Source: JBDTRY01 sp039931435 (GTDB lineage Bacteria > Acidobacteriota > Thermoanaerobaculia > Gp7-AA8). From it: a stretch of 9,489 bases of DNA. The stretch is from NCBI GenBank assembly GCA_039931435.1, contig JBDTRY010000146.1, positions 1 to 9,489 of the forward strand, written 5' to 3'. The number at the start of each line of letters is the position of its first letter. Within the stretch, counting starts at the first letter, position 1. Both the position numbers and the translations under genes were made by a program. The notes beneath the pieces are model-generated. The model made no database searches and was not told the DNA's origin. It saw only the letters and a program-made list of their open reading frames with translations. Positions 1 through 6,650 of this stretch are shown in pieces.

Positions 1-123
1 AACGGCGGCAAGCGCGCCGTGATCGTCTCGGTCCTCGACAACCTGCTCAAGGGAGCGGCATCGCAGGCCGTGCAGAACTTCAACCGCGTCAATGGATTTG
101 ATGAGACCGAGGCCCTGTCGTGA
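1..123 (+). CDS. argC: N-acetyl-gamma-glutamyl-phosphate reductase, C-terminal end (partial)
   Basis: Only the last 40 codons are present, open at the left edge and ending at TGA 121-123. The peptide runs VIVSVLDNLLKGAASQAVQNF and closes with NGFDETEALS. This matches the conserved C-terminus of ArgC, the NADPH-dependent enzyme that reduces N-acetylglutamyl phosphate to the semialdehyde in the cytoplasm. The catalytic cysteine and cofactor region lie upstream of the window. The stop codon overlaps the GTG start of argB (GTGA), and the order argC-argB is common, which supports the call. The usual Gly in the family's KGAAGQA motif appears here as Ser; this is a minor change. Confidence 0.9.
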   Translation, partial: NGGKRAVIVSVLDNLLKGAASQAVQNFNRVNGFDETEALS

Positions 124-905
124 CCGCGCTCACGGTCGTGAAAATCGGAGGAAGTCTCCTCAACGATGAAAAGACCCGCGCTTCTGCGTTGAAGAGCATT
201 GCGGACCGCTGGCGTTCGGGAGGAGAGACGGTGCTGGTACACGGCGGCGGCAAAAACATCGACCGTGCGCTCAGCCGCGCCGGCATCATCTCCACGTTCG
301 TTCAAGGCCTCCGCGTCACCGATGAGGCCACGCTGGAAATTGCCGCCGGTGTTCTGTCCGGCTATCTGAACAAAACTCTCGTGGCCGAACTGGCACAGAT
401 CGGGGTGGCCGCTGCCGGTATCTCCGGAGCTGACGGCCAGACTCTGGGGGCAAGGTTTCACCCGGACGTTGATGGACAAAGTCTCGGGTTCGTCGGCGAG
501 GTGGTCTCCTCGAATCCTCGCCTCGTACAGGCCATCCTTCGGGCACACCTTCTCCCGGTGGTTTCTTCCATCGCCGTGAACTCGGACAGTGCCCAGCTTC
601 TGAACGTGAATGCAGATTCCGCCGCGGCGGCACTGGCCGCCTCTCTGCAGGCCTCGAAGCTAGTCTTTCTGACGGACGTCGAGGGGCTGCTCGACGCCCA
701 GGGTTCCGTCGTTCCGGCACTTCAGCTGGCCGAGGCGCAATCGCTGCTCGGAAGTAAGGCGGTGACCGGCGGGATGCGCCCGAAACTGCTGGCAGCCATT
801 GATGCACTCCGTCGCGGAGTGACCGAAGTGATCATCGCCGGACCGAGCCGGCATGGCTCTTCCCTGTCGCAGGGAATCGGGGGAACGCATCTTGTTGCTG
901 CATGA
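120..905 (+). CDS. argB: Acetylglutamate kinase
   Basis: This 261-aa amino-acid kinase phosphorylates N-acetyl-L-glutamate, the second step of arginine synthesis. Family residues are visible: K8 with GG 10-11 (phosphate loop), HGGG 41-44, R65 in GLRVTD, NVNAD 162-166 (N162, D166) and K222 in GGMRPK. They line up with catalytic K8, R66, N158, D162 and K217 of E. coli ArgB. The GTG at 120 is chosen because it sits just before the KIGGS loop and overlaps the argC stop by four bases. The protein begins directly at the first beta strand. It lacks the roughly 20-30 residue N-terminal helix that forms the arginine-sensing hexamer in feedback-inhibited homologues. I therefore infer an E. coli-like, arginine-insensitive dimer. 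The next gene overlaps its 3' end. Confidence 0.95.
   Translation: MTALTVVKIGGSLLNDEKTRASALKSIADRWRSGGETVLVHGGGKNIDRALSRAGIISTFVQGLRVTDEATLEIAAGVLSGYLNKTLVAELAQIGVAAAGISGADGQTLGARFHPDVDGQSLGFVGEVVSSNPRLVQAILRAHLLPVVSSIAVNSDSAQLLNVNADSAAAALAASLQASKLVFLTDVEGLLDAQGSVVPALQLAEAQSLLGSKAVTGGMRPKLLAAIDALRRGVTEVIIAGPSRHGSSLSQGIGGTHLVAA
879..885 (+). promoter_or_regulatory. Ribosome binding site deciding the argD start
   Basis: A GGGGGAA run inside the 3' end of argB lies about 6-9 nt before TTG 892 and TTG 895 in the argD frame. It can pair with the 16S CCUCC tail using one G-U wobble. The in-frame ATG at 853 has no purine-rich stretch at the right distance, which favours a TTG start. Confidence 0.45.
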
Positions 906-2259
906 CGAATCTCCGGCCACGGTCGAACTACGCGACTGGCAATTCATTCTGCCTTCGTACAAGCGCACGAAGTTTCATCCGCGGTCCGGAAAAGGAGCCC
1001 GGCTCACCGGGGCAGATGGAACCGCGTACTGGGACCTGCTCGGCGGTATCGCCGTGAACGTTCTCGGGCATCAGCATCCGAAGATTGTCAGGACTCTGAG
1101 AGCGGAAGCTGCCAATCCGCTGCACATTTCGAACCTCTACTATCACCCGGCACAGGGGCTGCTGGCGCAACAACTGGTGGAGAAGTCGCTTCTGAGCAGA
1201 GTCTTTTTCTGCAACAGCGGCACCGAGGCAAATGAAGCGGCGATGAAGTTCGCACGTCTGGCGAATCCCGGACGTTCAAAGATCGTGGCTCTCAACGGCA
1301 GCTTTCACGGACGCACTCTTGGCGCTCTGTCCATTACAGGAAACGACGCATACCGCGGTCCCTTCGAACCAATGGTTCCGGGCGTGACCTTCGTCGATCC
1401 GAACGATTCCCAGGCACTGGAGAAGGCTGTGTCGAACGACACATCGGCGATCTTTCTCGAGCCCATACTCGGTGAGGGTGGCGTGGTTGTACTCAGCGAC
1501 GAATACCTCGGGCTGGCGCGAGCGCTCGCCGATCGCACAGGAGCAATTCTCGTTTTCGATGAAATTCAGTGCGGCCTGGGCCGCACCGGAAACCTCTTCG
1601 CGTTTCAGTCCTCGGGCGTCGTACCGGATATCGTCACGCTGGCCAAAGCCCTCGGCGGAGGGCTTCCCCTCGGAGCGGTGATCACCGGACCGGCCCTGGA
1701 AGGACTGGTCAAGCCCGGACACCATGGAACGACGTTCGGCGGAAACCCGCTGGCGTGCAGGCTGGGACTCGCTGTGCTCTCGGCAGTCGAGGACGAGAGG
1801 TTGCTCGATCGAGTGAAAACGATCGGCCAGTGGTTCGGCACCGAGCTACGCTCTCTCCAGGAGCGATGCAACGCAATTACAGACGTTCGCGGCACAGGAA
1901 TGATGTGGGGCATCGAGCTGACGGCTCCGGCCGCGGAAATTGCGGCGGAGTTGATGCGGCGCGGGTTCATCGTCGGGACGGCACGGGAGAACGTCATTCG
2001 TCTGCTTCCGCCGTACGTCGTGCCCAGAAAAGCCTTGAAGGGCTTCGTACAGAACCTGGAACTGATTCTTCTGAAATACACCAACCAGACGAACTCTGAC
2101 GATTTCCCGGATGGCACGTTCTTCGGGCTCGAACGGGGAATCGAGGGAATCGGCAATTCACAGACGATGTCGTTTCACCCCGCCAGCGACGAGCCAACCT
2201 CGGGGCTGGCGGGGAAAGACACGTACGACAGAGGAAAGGCATTGGACCAACTGCGATGA
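892..2259 (+). CDS. argD: Acetylornithine aminotransferase with unusual C-terminal tail
   Basis: This class-III PLP aminotransferase converts N-acetylglutamate semialdehyde to N-acetylornithine. Many family members also serve as succinyl-diaminopimelate aminotransferase in lysine synthesis. Using the TTG start, visible landmarks are SGTEA at 109-113 (cofactor phosphate), FDEIQCGLGRTG with Asp223, the Schiff-base lysine K252 in TLAKALGGG, and HGTTFGGNPLAC near 278-289. The start is uncertain: TTG 892 or 895 with a GGGGGAA site, or ATG 853, which would overlap argB by 53 bp. The frame of ATG 902, which would give the ATGA overlap seen elsewhere in the cluster, does not encode ArgD. The family normally ends near residue 395. 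Here about 60 more residues follow (nt ~2077-2256), rich in Gly, Asp and Ser, and I recognise no domain in them. The stop overlaps argG by ATGA. Confidence 0.93.
   Translation: MLLHDESPATVELRDWQFILPSYKRTKFHPRSGKGARLTGADGTAYWDLLGGIAVNVLGHQHPKIVRTLRAEAANPLHISNLYYHPAQGLLAQQLVEKSLLSRVFFCNSGTEANEAAMKFARLANPGRSKIVALNGSFHGRTLGALSITGNDAYRGPFEPMVPGVTFVDPNDSQALEKAVSNDTSAIFLEPILGEGGVVVLSDEYLGLARALADRTGAILVFDEIQCGLGRTGNLFAFQSSGVVPDIVTLAKALGGGLPLGAVITGPALEGLVKPGHHGTTFGGNPLACRLGLAVLSAVEDERLLDRVKTIGQWFGTELRSLQERCNAITDVRGTGMMWGIELTAPAAEIAAELMRRGFIVGTARENVIRLLPPYVVPRKALKGFVQNLELILLKYTNQTNSDDFPDGTFFGLERGIEGIGNSQTMSFHPASDEPTSGLAGKDTYDRGKALDQLR
2178..2214 (+). other. Perfect 10-bp inverted repeat in the argD tail
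   Basis: CCCCGCCAGC (2178-2187) and its exact complement GCTGGCGGGG (2205-2214) flank a 17-nt loop. The hairpin lies in the extra C-terminal coding part of argD, about 40 nt before the argG start. No T-run follows, so a simple terminator is unlikely. A role in mRNA stability or in argG translation is possible but is inference. Confidence 0.6.
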
Positions 2260-3482
2260 AAAAGACTGTGAAACGCGTCGCCCTGGCGTACTCCGGAGGG
2301 CTCGACACCTCGATCATCATTCCCTGGCTGAAGGAGAACTACGGCTGCGAAGTGGTGGCCGTGGCCGTCGATGTCGGTCAAAAGGAAGAGACGTCCGGAC
2401 TGGCCGAGAAAGCGTATCGAACCGGCGCAACCGACTTTCATCTTGTCGATGCCAGAGAAGAATTCGCCGCAGAATATCTCTTTCCGCTACTGCGCTCGGG
2501 CGCTGTTTACGAGAAGGACTACCTTCTGGGAACATCTGCGGCCCGGCCGCTGATCGCCAGGAAACAGGTCGAGGTGGCTCTGGCCACGGGATGCGACGGA
2601 TTGGCTCACGGCTGCACGGGCAAAGGGAACGATCAGGTCCGCTTCGAGCTGGCCTATCAGGCCCTCGCTCCCGATCTGGAGGTCATTGCCCCCTGGCGCG
2701 AATGGTCGATCGTTTCGCGGGAAGACGCCATTGACTACGCCGCGGCGCGCGGCATTCCCATCCCGGTGACGAAAAAAGATCCTTATTCGCGGGACCGGAA
2801 TCTCTGGCATCTCTCACACGAGGGAGGTCCGCTCGAGGACCCGTCGTTCGAGCCGGATCCGGCCATGTTCAAGCTGACCACCGATCCGCAGTTCGCACCG
2901 GACATGCCCGAGAGGGTGACCATCGATTTTGTAAAAGGTGTTCCCGTCGCTGTCAACGGAAAGCGCCATTCTCCGGCGACGTTGATCGAAACCCTGAACG
3001 AGATCGGTGGGGTGCACGGAGTAGGAAGAGTCGACCTCGTGGAAAACCGGCTGATCGGGATCAAGTCACGGGGAGTCTACGAAACGCCCGGAGGAACTCT
3101 GCTCGTCACGGCCATGAACGCTCTCGAATCGCTGGTGCTGGATCGGGAGATGGCGCATGAAAAAGAGAGGATCGCACTGCGCTACGCTGAACTGGTGTAC
3201 TTCGGCCAGTGGTTCACGCCGTTGAAGGAAGCGCTCGATTCCTTCTTCGAAACGGCGATGAAAGATGCGACCGGAAGCGTGACGCTGAAACTCTATAAAG
3301 GCTCTGCGATCGTCGTATCCCGCCAGAGCCCTCATTCGCTCTATTCGCAGAATCTCGCTTCATTCGACATGGCCGGGTACGACGCACAGGACTCTGCGGG
3401 ATTCATTCGCCTCTTCGGCCTGCAGACCCGAGGAAGGAAGCGAATTGCAGCGGTGGAGACGGAACCGGCGAAAGTGGGATAG
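2256..3482 (+). CDS. argG: Argininosuccinate synthase
   Basis: This 408-aa enzyme condenses citrulline and aspartate with ATP to give argininosuccinate, the penultimate step of arginine synthesis, in the cytoplasm. The PP-loop ATP motif AYSGGLDTS is at residues 11-19. GCTGKGNDQVRFE at 119-131 contributes to the citrulline/aspartate site. YSRDRNLWHLSHEGGPLEDP at 177-196 is the second family signature. The length is typical of bacterial ArgG. ATG 2256 overlaps the argD stop (ATGA). The purine stretch GAGGAAAGG at 2231-2239 is about 17 nt away, too far for a standard ribosome site, so translational coupling to argD probably matters. The gene ends at TAG 3480-3482 and is followed by a hairpin and a repeat element. 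Confidence 0.97.
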   Translation: MKKTVKRVALAYSGGLDTSIIIPWLKENYGCEVVAVAVDVGQKEETSGLAEKAYRTGATDFHLVDAREEFAAEYLFPLLRSGAVYEKDYLLGTSAARPLIARKQVEVALATGCDGLAHGCTGKGNDQVRFELAYQALAPDLEVIAPWREWSIVSREDAIDYAAARGIPIPVTKKDPYSRDRNLWHLSHEGGPLEDPSFEPDPAMFKLTTDPQFAPDMPERVTIDFVKGVPVAVNGKRHSPATLIETLNEIGGVHGVGRVDLVENRLIGIKSRGVYETPGGTLLVTAMNALESLVLDREMAHEKERIALRYAELVYFGQWFTPLKEALDSFFETAMKDATGSVTLKLYKGSAIVVSRQSPHSLYSQNLASFDMAGYDAQDSAGFIRLFGLQTRGRKRIAAVETEPAKVG

Positions 3483-3499
3483 TTCGTGCTGAGCCTGTG

Positions 3500-3527
3500 G
3501 CCGAACATTCCAATTCCAATGTTCGGC
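3500..3527 (+). other. Hairpin just after argG
   Basis: GCCGAACATT (3500-3509) and AATGTTCGGC (3518-3527) form a perfect 10-bp stem around the 8-nt loop CCAATTCC, 17 nt past the argG stop. The next bases are GC-rich and no T-tract follows directly; the first run of four T's is at 3545-3548. It may be a weak terminator or an mRNA 3'-end stabiliser between argG and argH. The structure is clear, its function is not. Confidence 0.55.
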
Positions 3528-3547
3528 TGGGAGGCGTGGAGAACTTT

Positions 3548-3660
3548 TCATCCTGAGGGAGCGTAGCGACCGAAGGATCTCTTCAACGAGGATGGCGCCC
3601 TTCATCGCGGTGGCAAAGGGAAAAGGTAGAAGAGATCCTTCCCTCGACGCTCAGGATGAC
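3548..3660 (+). repeat. 113-bp palindromic repeat element R1 (REP/MITE-like)
   Basis: The element is bounded by inverted tips TCATCCTGAG (3548-3557) and CTCAGGATGA (3650-3659). The inner arm segments GAAGGATCTCTTC (3572-3584) and GAAGAGATCCTTC (3629-3641) are also exact complements. The arms enclose a centre of about 44 bp containing CCCTTCATCGCGGTGGCAA. A second copy in the opposite orientation lies at 6486-6599 and agrees along its whole length at about 90% by eye, including the centre. It has no transposase gene. It resembles dispersed palindromic repeats with TCATCCTGAGCG tips that I recall from several soil phyla. It separates argG from argH and contains the spurious upstream ATG (3592) of the argH frame. 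Confidence 0.85.
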
Positions 3661-3691
3661 AGAAGGAGTCTAGGCTCGGCCATTGAACTAG

Positions 3692-3697
3692 GGAGAG
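3692..3697 (+). promoter_or_regulatory. argH: Ribosome binding site deciding the argH start
   Basis: GGAGAG lies five nt before TTG 3703. The alternative ATG 3721 has no such site, and ATG 3592 falls inside the repeat element. Confidence 0.7.
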
Positions 3698-3702
3698 AAC
3701 GA

Positions 3703-5148
3703 TTGACGAAGCACAGCCCGATGTGGGGCGGACGGTTCACCGCTCCACCCGCCGAGACGATGAAGCGGCTTAACGACTCGTTCGCCTTCGACTTCGCGCT
3801 GCTTGGCGAAGACATCGAAGGATCGATCGCCTGGGCGAATGCTCTGGCCGATGCCGCCGTCCTCAACGGGGACGAAGCCGCCTCGATCGTCAATGCGTTC
3901 ACTGAAATCGCCGGCGAGTACCTCGATGATCGCGGCCAGCCCATCGCCAGCCGCCTGCCTTTCGGGGACTTCGAGGATGTGCACTCCTTTGTGGAAGCAA
4001 AACTGAGGGAGAAGATCGGAACGGACGCCGGAAAACTGCACACAGGCCGCTCCCGCAATGATCAGGTGGCAACCGATTTTCGTCTGTACCTGAGGCGTTC
4101 CTGCGACGAGGCACTCCTGCTCGCTCTCGATGTCGCCTCCACCCTGGCCTCCCGTGCCGGCGATGAAGCCGCGACGGCCATGCCTGGATACACCCACCTC
4201 CGTCAGGCTGAGGCCATCACCTTCGGACACTGGTGTCTGGCCTACTCGGAGATGATCGAGCGCGACCTTTCACGGTTCAAGGAGGCGCGAGATCGCGCCG
4301 ATGAGTGCCCATTGGGAAGCGGCGCTCTGGCCGGAACTCCGCTGCCCATCGATCGCCGGAAGCTGGCGCTCTCACTCGGGTTTGCGCGCGCCACGCGCAA
4401 CTCACTGGACGCGGTATCGGATCGCGATGCGGCGGCCGATTATCTGTACTCGGCCACAATGCTCGTTAACCACCTTTCGCGTCTTTCGGAGGACCTGATC
4501 TTTTTCTCTTCCGACGAAGTCCGATATCTCGAACTGCCCGACGCCTTCGCCACGGGCTCTTCCCGGATGCCGCAGAAGAAGAATCCCGATGTCCTGGAGC
4601 TGACCCGAGGGTACGCGGCGCGATTGATCGGTGATGTGACCGGGCTGCTCTCTCTGCTGAAGGGTTTGCCGCTGGCATACAACAAAGACCTGCAGCTGGA
4701 CAAGGAACCGGTTTTTCGTACTCGCTCCGCGCTCGCCGCGGTTCTCCCGGCCATCGGCGGACTTCTGCAGGGTCTGATTCCCGATCGCGCGCGCATGGCC
4801 GCCGCCGCAGCGAGCGACCTCCTCGGTGCAACCCAGGTTGCCGATGCCATGGCGCGGCGTGGCCTTCCCTTCCGGGTGGCGCACGAAATCGTCAGCGCCA
4901 GAATCGCCGAGGCCATCGCTACCGGGAAGTCGCTTACGGAGCTCGGGCCAAGTGACGACATCACCGTCGAGGACCTGGCCTCGCTCGACGTCACTTCGGC
5001 GCTGGATCGCAAGTCTGCCCTCGGAGGAACGGCACCAGCCGCCGTGCAACAGGCGGCACGGGCGGCAACAGAGCGTCTGGCGGTTCTGCGTCGTTCATTC
5101 CATTCTGATGCCGAAGACATTTTTCCTGCTGCGAAGACAATTCGATGA
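3703..5148 (+). CDS. argH: Argininosuccinate lyase
   Basis: This 481-aa fumarase/ASL-superfamily lyase splits argininosuccinate into arginine and fumarate, the last pathway step; it normally works as a homotetramer. Numbered from TTG 3703, it has the N-terminal MWGGRF at 7-12, HTGRSRNDQ at 113-121, the TH pair at 164-165, and the catalytic loop GSSRMPQKKNP at 285-295, with the catalytic serine in the SS pair. The start is TTG because GGAGAG is correctly spaced. The frame remains open upstream to ATG 3592, but those 37 codons come from the R1 repeat and a short linker, and they match nothing expected in ArgH. An ATG at 3721 would still give a complete enzyme. The stop overlaps the argJ start (ATGA). 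Whether it is transcribed from argG readthrough or its own promoter is unclear; I see no good promoter at 3661-3702. Confidence 0.95.
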   Translation: MTKHSPMWGGRFTAPPAETMKRLNDSFAFDFALLGEDIEGSIAWANALADAAVLNGDEAASIVNAFTEIAGEYLDDRGQPIASRLPFGDFEDVHSFVEAKLREKIGTDAGKLHTGRSRNDQVATDFRLYLRRSCDEALLLALDVASTLASRAGDEAATAMPGYTHLRQAEAITFGHWCLAYSEMIERDLSRFKEARDRADECPLGSGALAGTPLPIDRRKLALSLGFARATRNSLDAVSDRDAAADYLYSATMLVNHLSRLSEDLIFFSSDEVRYLELPDAFATGSSRMPQKKNPDVLELTRGYAARLIGDVTGLLSLLKGLPLAYNKDLQLDKEPVFRTRSALAAVLPAIGGLLQGLIPDRARMAAAAASDLLGATQVADAMARRGLPFRVAHEIVSARIAEAIATGKSLTELGPSDDITVEDLASLDVTSALDRKSALGGTAPAAVQQAARAATERLAVLRRSFHSDAEDIFPAAKTIR

Positions 5149-6326
5149 AACTGCCGAAGGGATTTCTAGCCTCCGGCATCCGCGCAGGGATCCGGAAGAA
5201 ACGGCCTGACCTCGCGCTGATCGTCGCCGAAGACGGCGCGAACGCGGCCGCGGTCTTCACCACGAACCGCTTTCAGGCCGCGCCGGTTGTGCTGTCCAGG
5301 GCGGCGCTGAAGAAGAGCGATGGCCGAGTGAAGGCCGTGCTGATCAACGCCGGTTGTGCGAACGCCATCACCGGTCAGCCCGGACTCATTGCGGCAAAGA
5401 ACGTGCGCACCAGAACTGCGCAGGCGCTCTCCTGTGCGGAGGAAGAAGTGTTTCTCGCTTCGACCGGCGTCATCGGCGTGACCCTTCCTGACCGAAAGAT
5501 CATCGAAGCGATTCCGGATGCCATCGCTCGACTGTCGGCCTCGGGCATCGACGCCGCCTCACACGCAATCCTGACCACGGACATCGGTCCAAAGGTGGCC
5601 CAGGCAAGCTTCACGCTCGGAGGCCGTCGCGGAAAAATCGCCGGCCTGGCCAAAGGCGCAGGGATGATCCATCCCAACATGGCCACCATGCTCGGCTTCA
5701 TCATGACTGACGCCGCTGCCACTCCTCAGTTTCTTCAGATGGCATTGCATGAGGCTGTCGAGCAGACTTTCAACGCCATCACCGTCGACGGTGATACGTC
5801 GACAAATGACACGGTCCTCCTGCTGGCCTCTGGAAAACTGGGAGCGAAGACCCTTCGCAATCGGAGCGACGGTTCCGATTTTCGCCGCGCGCTTCTGGAG
5901 GTCTGCAGGCAGCTTGCGTGGATGATTGTAAGGGATGGCGAAGGCGCGACCAGGGTCATGCAGGTCGAAGTACTCGGGGCACGGAGCGAGCGCGAAGCGA
6001 AACTGGCCGCGCACGCTGTGGCCACTTCACCACTGGTGAAGACTGCTCTGCACGGCGGGGATCCGAACTGGGGCCGCATCCTGGCCGCCATCGGGCGAAG
6101 CGGTGTCCGTTTTTCAACGCGACGTATTTCTCTCGCAGCCGGCCCGGTGAAACTCGTCGAGAACGGTACGCCGGCAAAGTACCGGGAGAGAGACGCTGCG
6201 AAGGTCTTTCAGCGGGAGCTCGTGCCGATCACGATCGATCTGAAGTCAGGAAGCTCAAAAGCGACATTGCTGGCCAGCGACCTCGGTCACGACTACGTCT
6301 CTGTGAATGCCGATTACCGATCGTAG
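5145..6326 (+). CDS. argJ: Glutamate N-acetyltransferase / ornithine acetyltransferase
   Basis: This 393-aa ArgJ transfers the acetyl group from N-acetylornithine to glutamate. It releases ornithine and recycles the acetyl donor (cyclic arginine pathway). Bifunctional members can also use acetyl-CoA; the sequence alone does not show which type this is. The self-cleavage motif KGAGMIHPNMATML is at 170-183. Cleavage is expected between A180 and T181, making T181 the N-terminal nucleophile of the beta chain. Other family blocks are INAGCANA at 67-74, STGVIG at 106-111, DGDTSTNDT at 215-223, DGEGATR at 264-270, GDPNWGRI at 305-312 and the C-terminal NADYRS. The ATG lies in the argH stop (ATGA). 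It is the last gene of the cluster, followed directly by tandem repeats. Confidence 0.97.
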   Translation: MKLPKGFLASGIRAGIRKKRPDLALIVAEDGANAAAVFTTNRFQAAPVVLSRAALKKSDGRVKAVLINAGCANAITGQPGLIAAKNVRTRTAQALSCAEEEVFLASTGVIGVTLPDRKIIEAIPDAIARLSASGIDAASHAILTTDIGPKVAQASFTLGGRRGKIAGLAKGAGMIHPNMATMLGFIMTDAAATPQFLQMALHEAVEQTFNAITVDGDTSTNDTVLLLASGKLGAKTLRNRSDGSDFRRALLEVCRQLAWMIVRDGEGATRVMQVEVLGARSEREAKLAAHAVATSPLVKTALHGGDPNWGRILAAIGRSGVRFSTRRISLAAGPVKLVENGTPAKYRERDAAKVFQRELVPITIDLKSGSSKATLLASDLGHDYVSVNADYRS

Positions 6327-6327
6327 C

Positions 6328-6487
6328 CGTCCTGAAGCGACTACCAGGCGTGTCATCCTGAAGCGACTGCCAGGGCGTGTCATCCTGAAGCGACTACCAG
6401 GGCGTGTCATCCGAAGCGACTACCAGGGCGTGTGATCCTGAAGCGACTACCAGGGCGTGTCATCCTGAAGCGACTACCAGGGCGTGT
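6328..6487 (+). repeat. Tandem array of six 27-bp units
   Basis: Six head-to-tail units start at 6328, 6354, 6381, 6408, 6434 and 6461. Each begins CATCCTGAAGCG and ends ACTACCAGGGCGTGT, with no spacers. Units 1 and 4 are one base shorter; unit 2 carries G for A (CTGCC), unit 5 begins GATCC and unit 1 CGTCC. The array begins two bases after the argJ stop and runs straight into the R2 element, whose first 12 bases repeat the unit start CATCCTGAAGCG. It is not a CRISPR because spacers are absent. It looks like a minisatellite formed by slippage from the element tip. Confidence 0.92.
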
Positions 6488-6599
6488 CATCCTGAAGCGT
6501 CGAGCGAAGGATCTCTTCTACCTTCCCGGTTGCCATCGCGATGAAGGGCACGATTCTCGTTGACGAGATCCTTCGGTCGCTGCGCTCCCTCAGGATGAC
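6486..6599 (-). repeat. 114-bp palindromic repeat element R2, inverted copy of R1
   Basis: The complement of this stretch aligns end to end with R1 at 3548-3660, including the central AACGAG...GCCCTTCATCGCG...TGGCAA and GGTAGAAGAGATC blocks, with about ten differences by eye. Its arms are 6486-6518 and 6562-6599. It lies between the convergent genes argJ and acyl-CoA dehydrogenase, where its foldback could act as a transcription barrier. No T-run adjoins the stem. The remaining 6600-6650 contains nothing I can identify. Confidence 0.85.
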
Positions 6600-6650
6600 A
6601 GGATGCCGCAACCCAGGAAGAACGCGGAGTCTTTCAGTAGAGGCGTTTTC

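Noticed and set aside
902..905. ATG 902 as the argD start (ATGA overlap with the argB stop)
   Set aside because: Its frame does not encode the ArgD sequence; the aminotransferase is in the frame of ATG 853 and TTG 892.
4402..5120. Long - strand open frames of more than 200 codons opposite argH
   Set aside because: argH is fully supported by family motifs; the reverse frames have no motif and overlap each other in different phases.
5918..6361. Open frame of 147 codons overlapping the argJ end and the repeats on the + strand
   Set aside because: It is an arginine-rich shadow of argJ in another frame with no family resemblance.
6328..6487. Possible CRISPR array
   Set aside because: The 27-bp units are directly adjacent with no spacers, and no cas gene is present.
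3548..6599. argHJ as a composite transposon
   Set aside because: The flanking elements are about 113 bp with no transposase, and I see no target-site duplication. Only the inverted-repeat arrangement is supported.
6621..6650. Possible terminator between R2 and the acyl-CoA dehydrogenase stop (AACGC/GCGTT arms)
   Set aside because: The stem is only five base pairs with a loop of about 17 nt and no proper T-tract.
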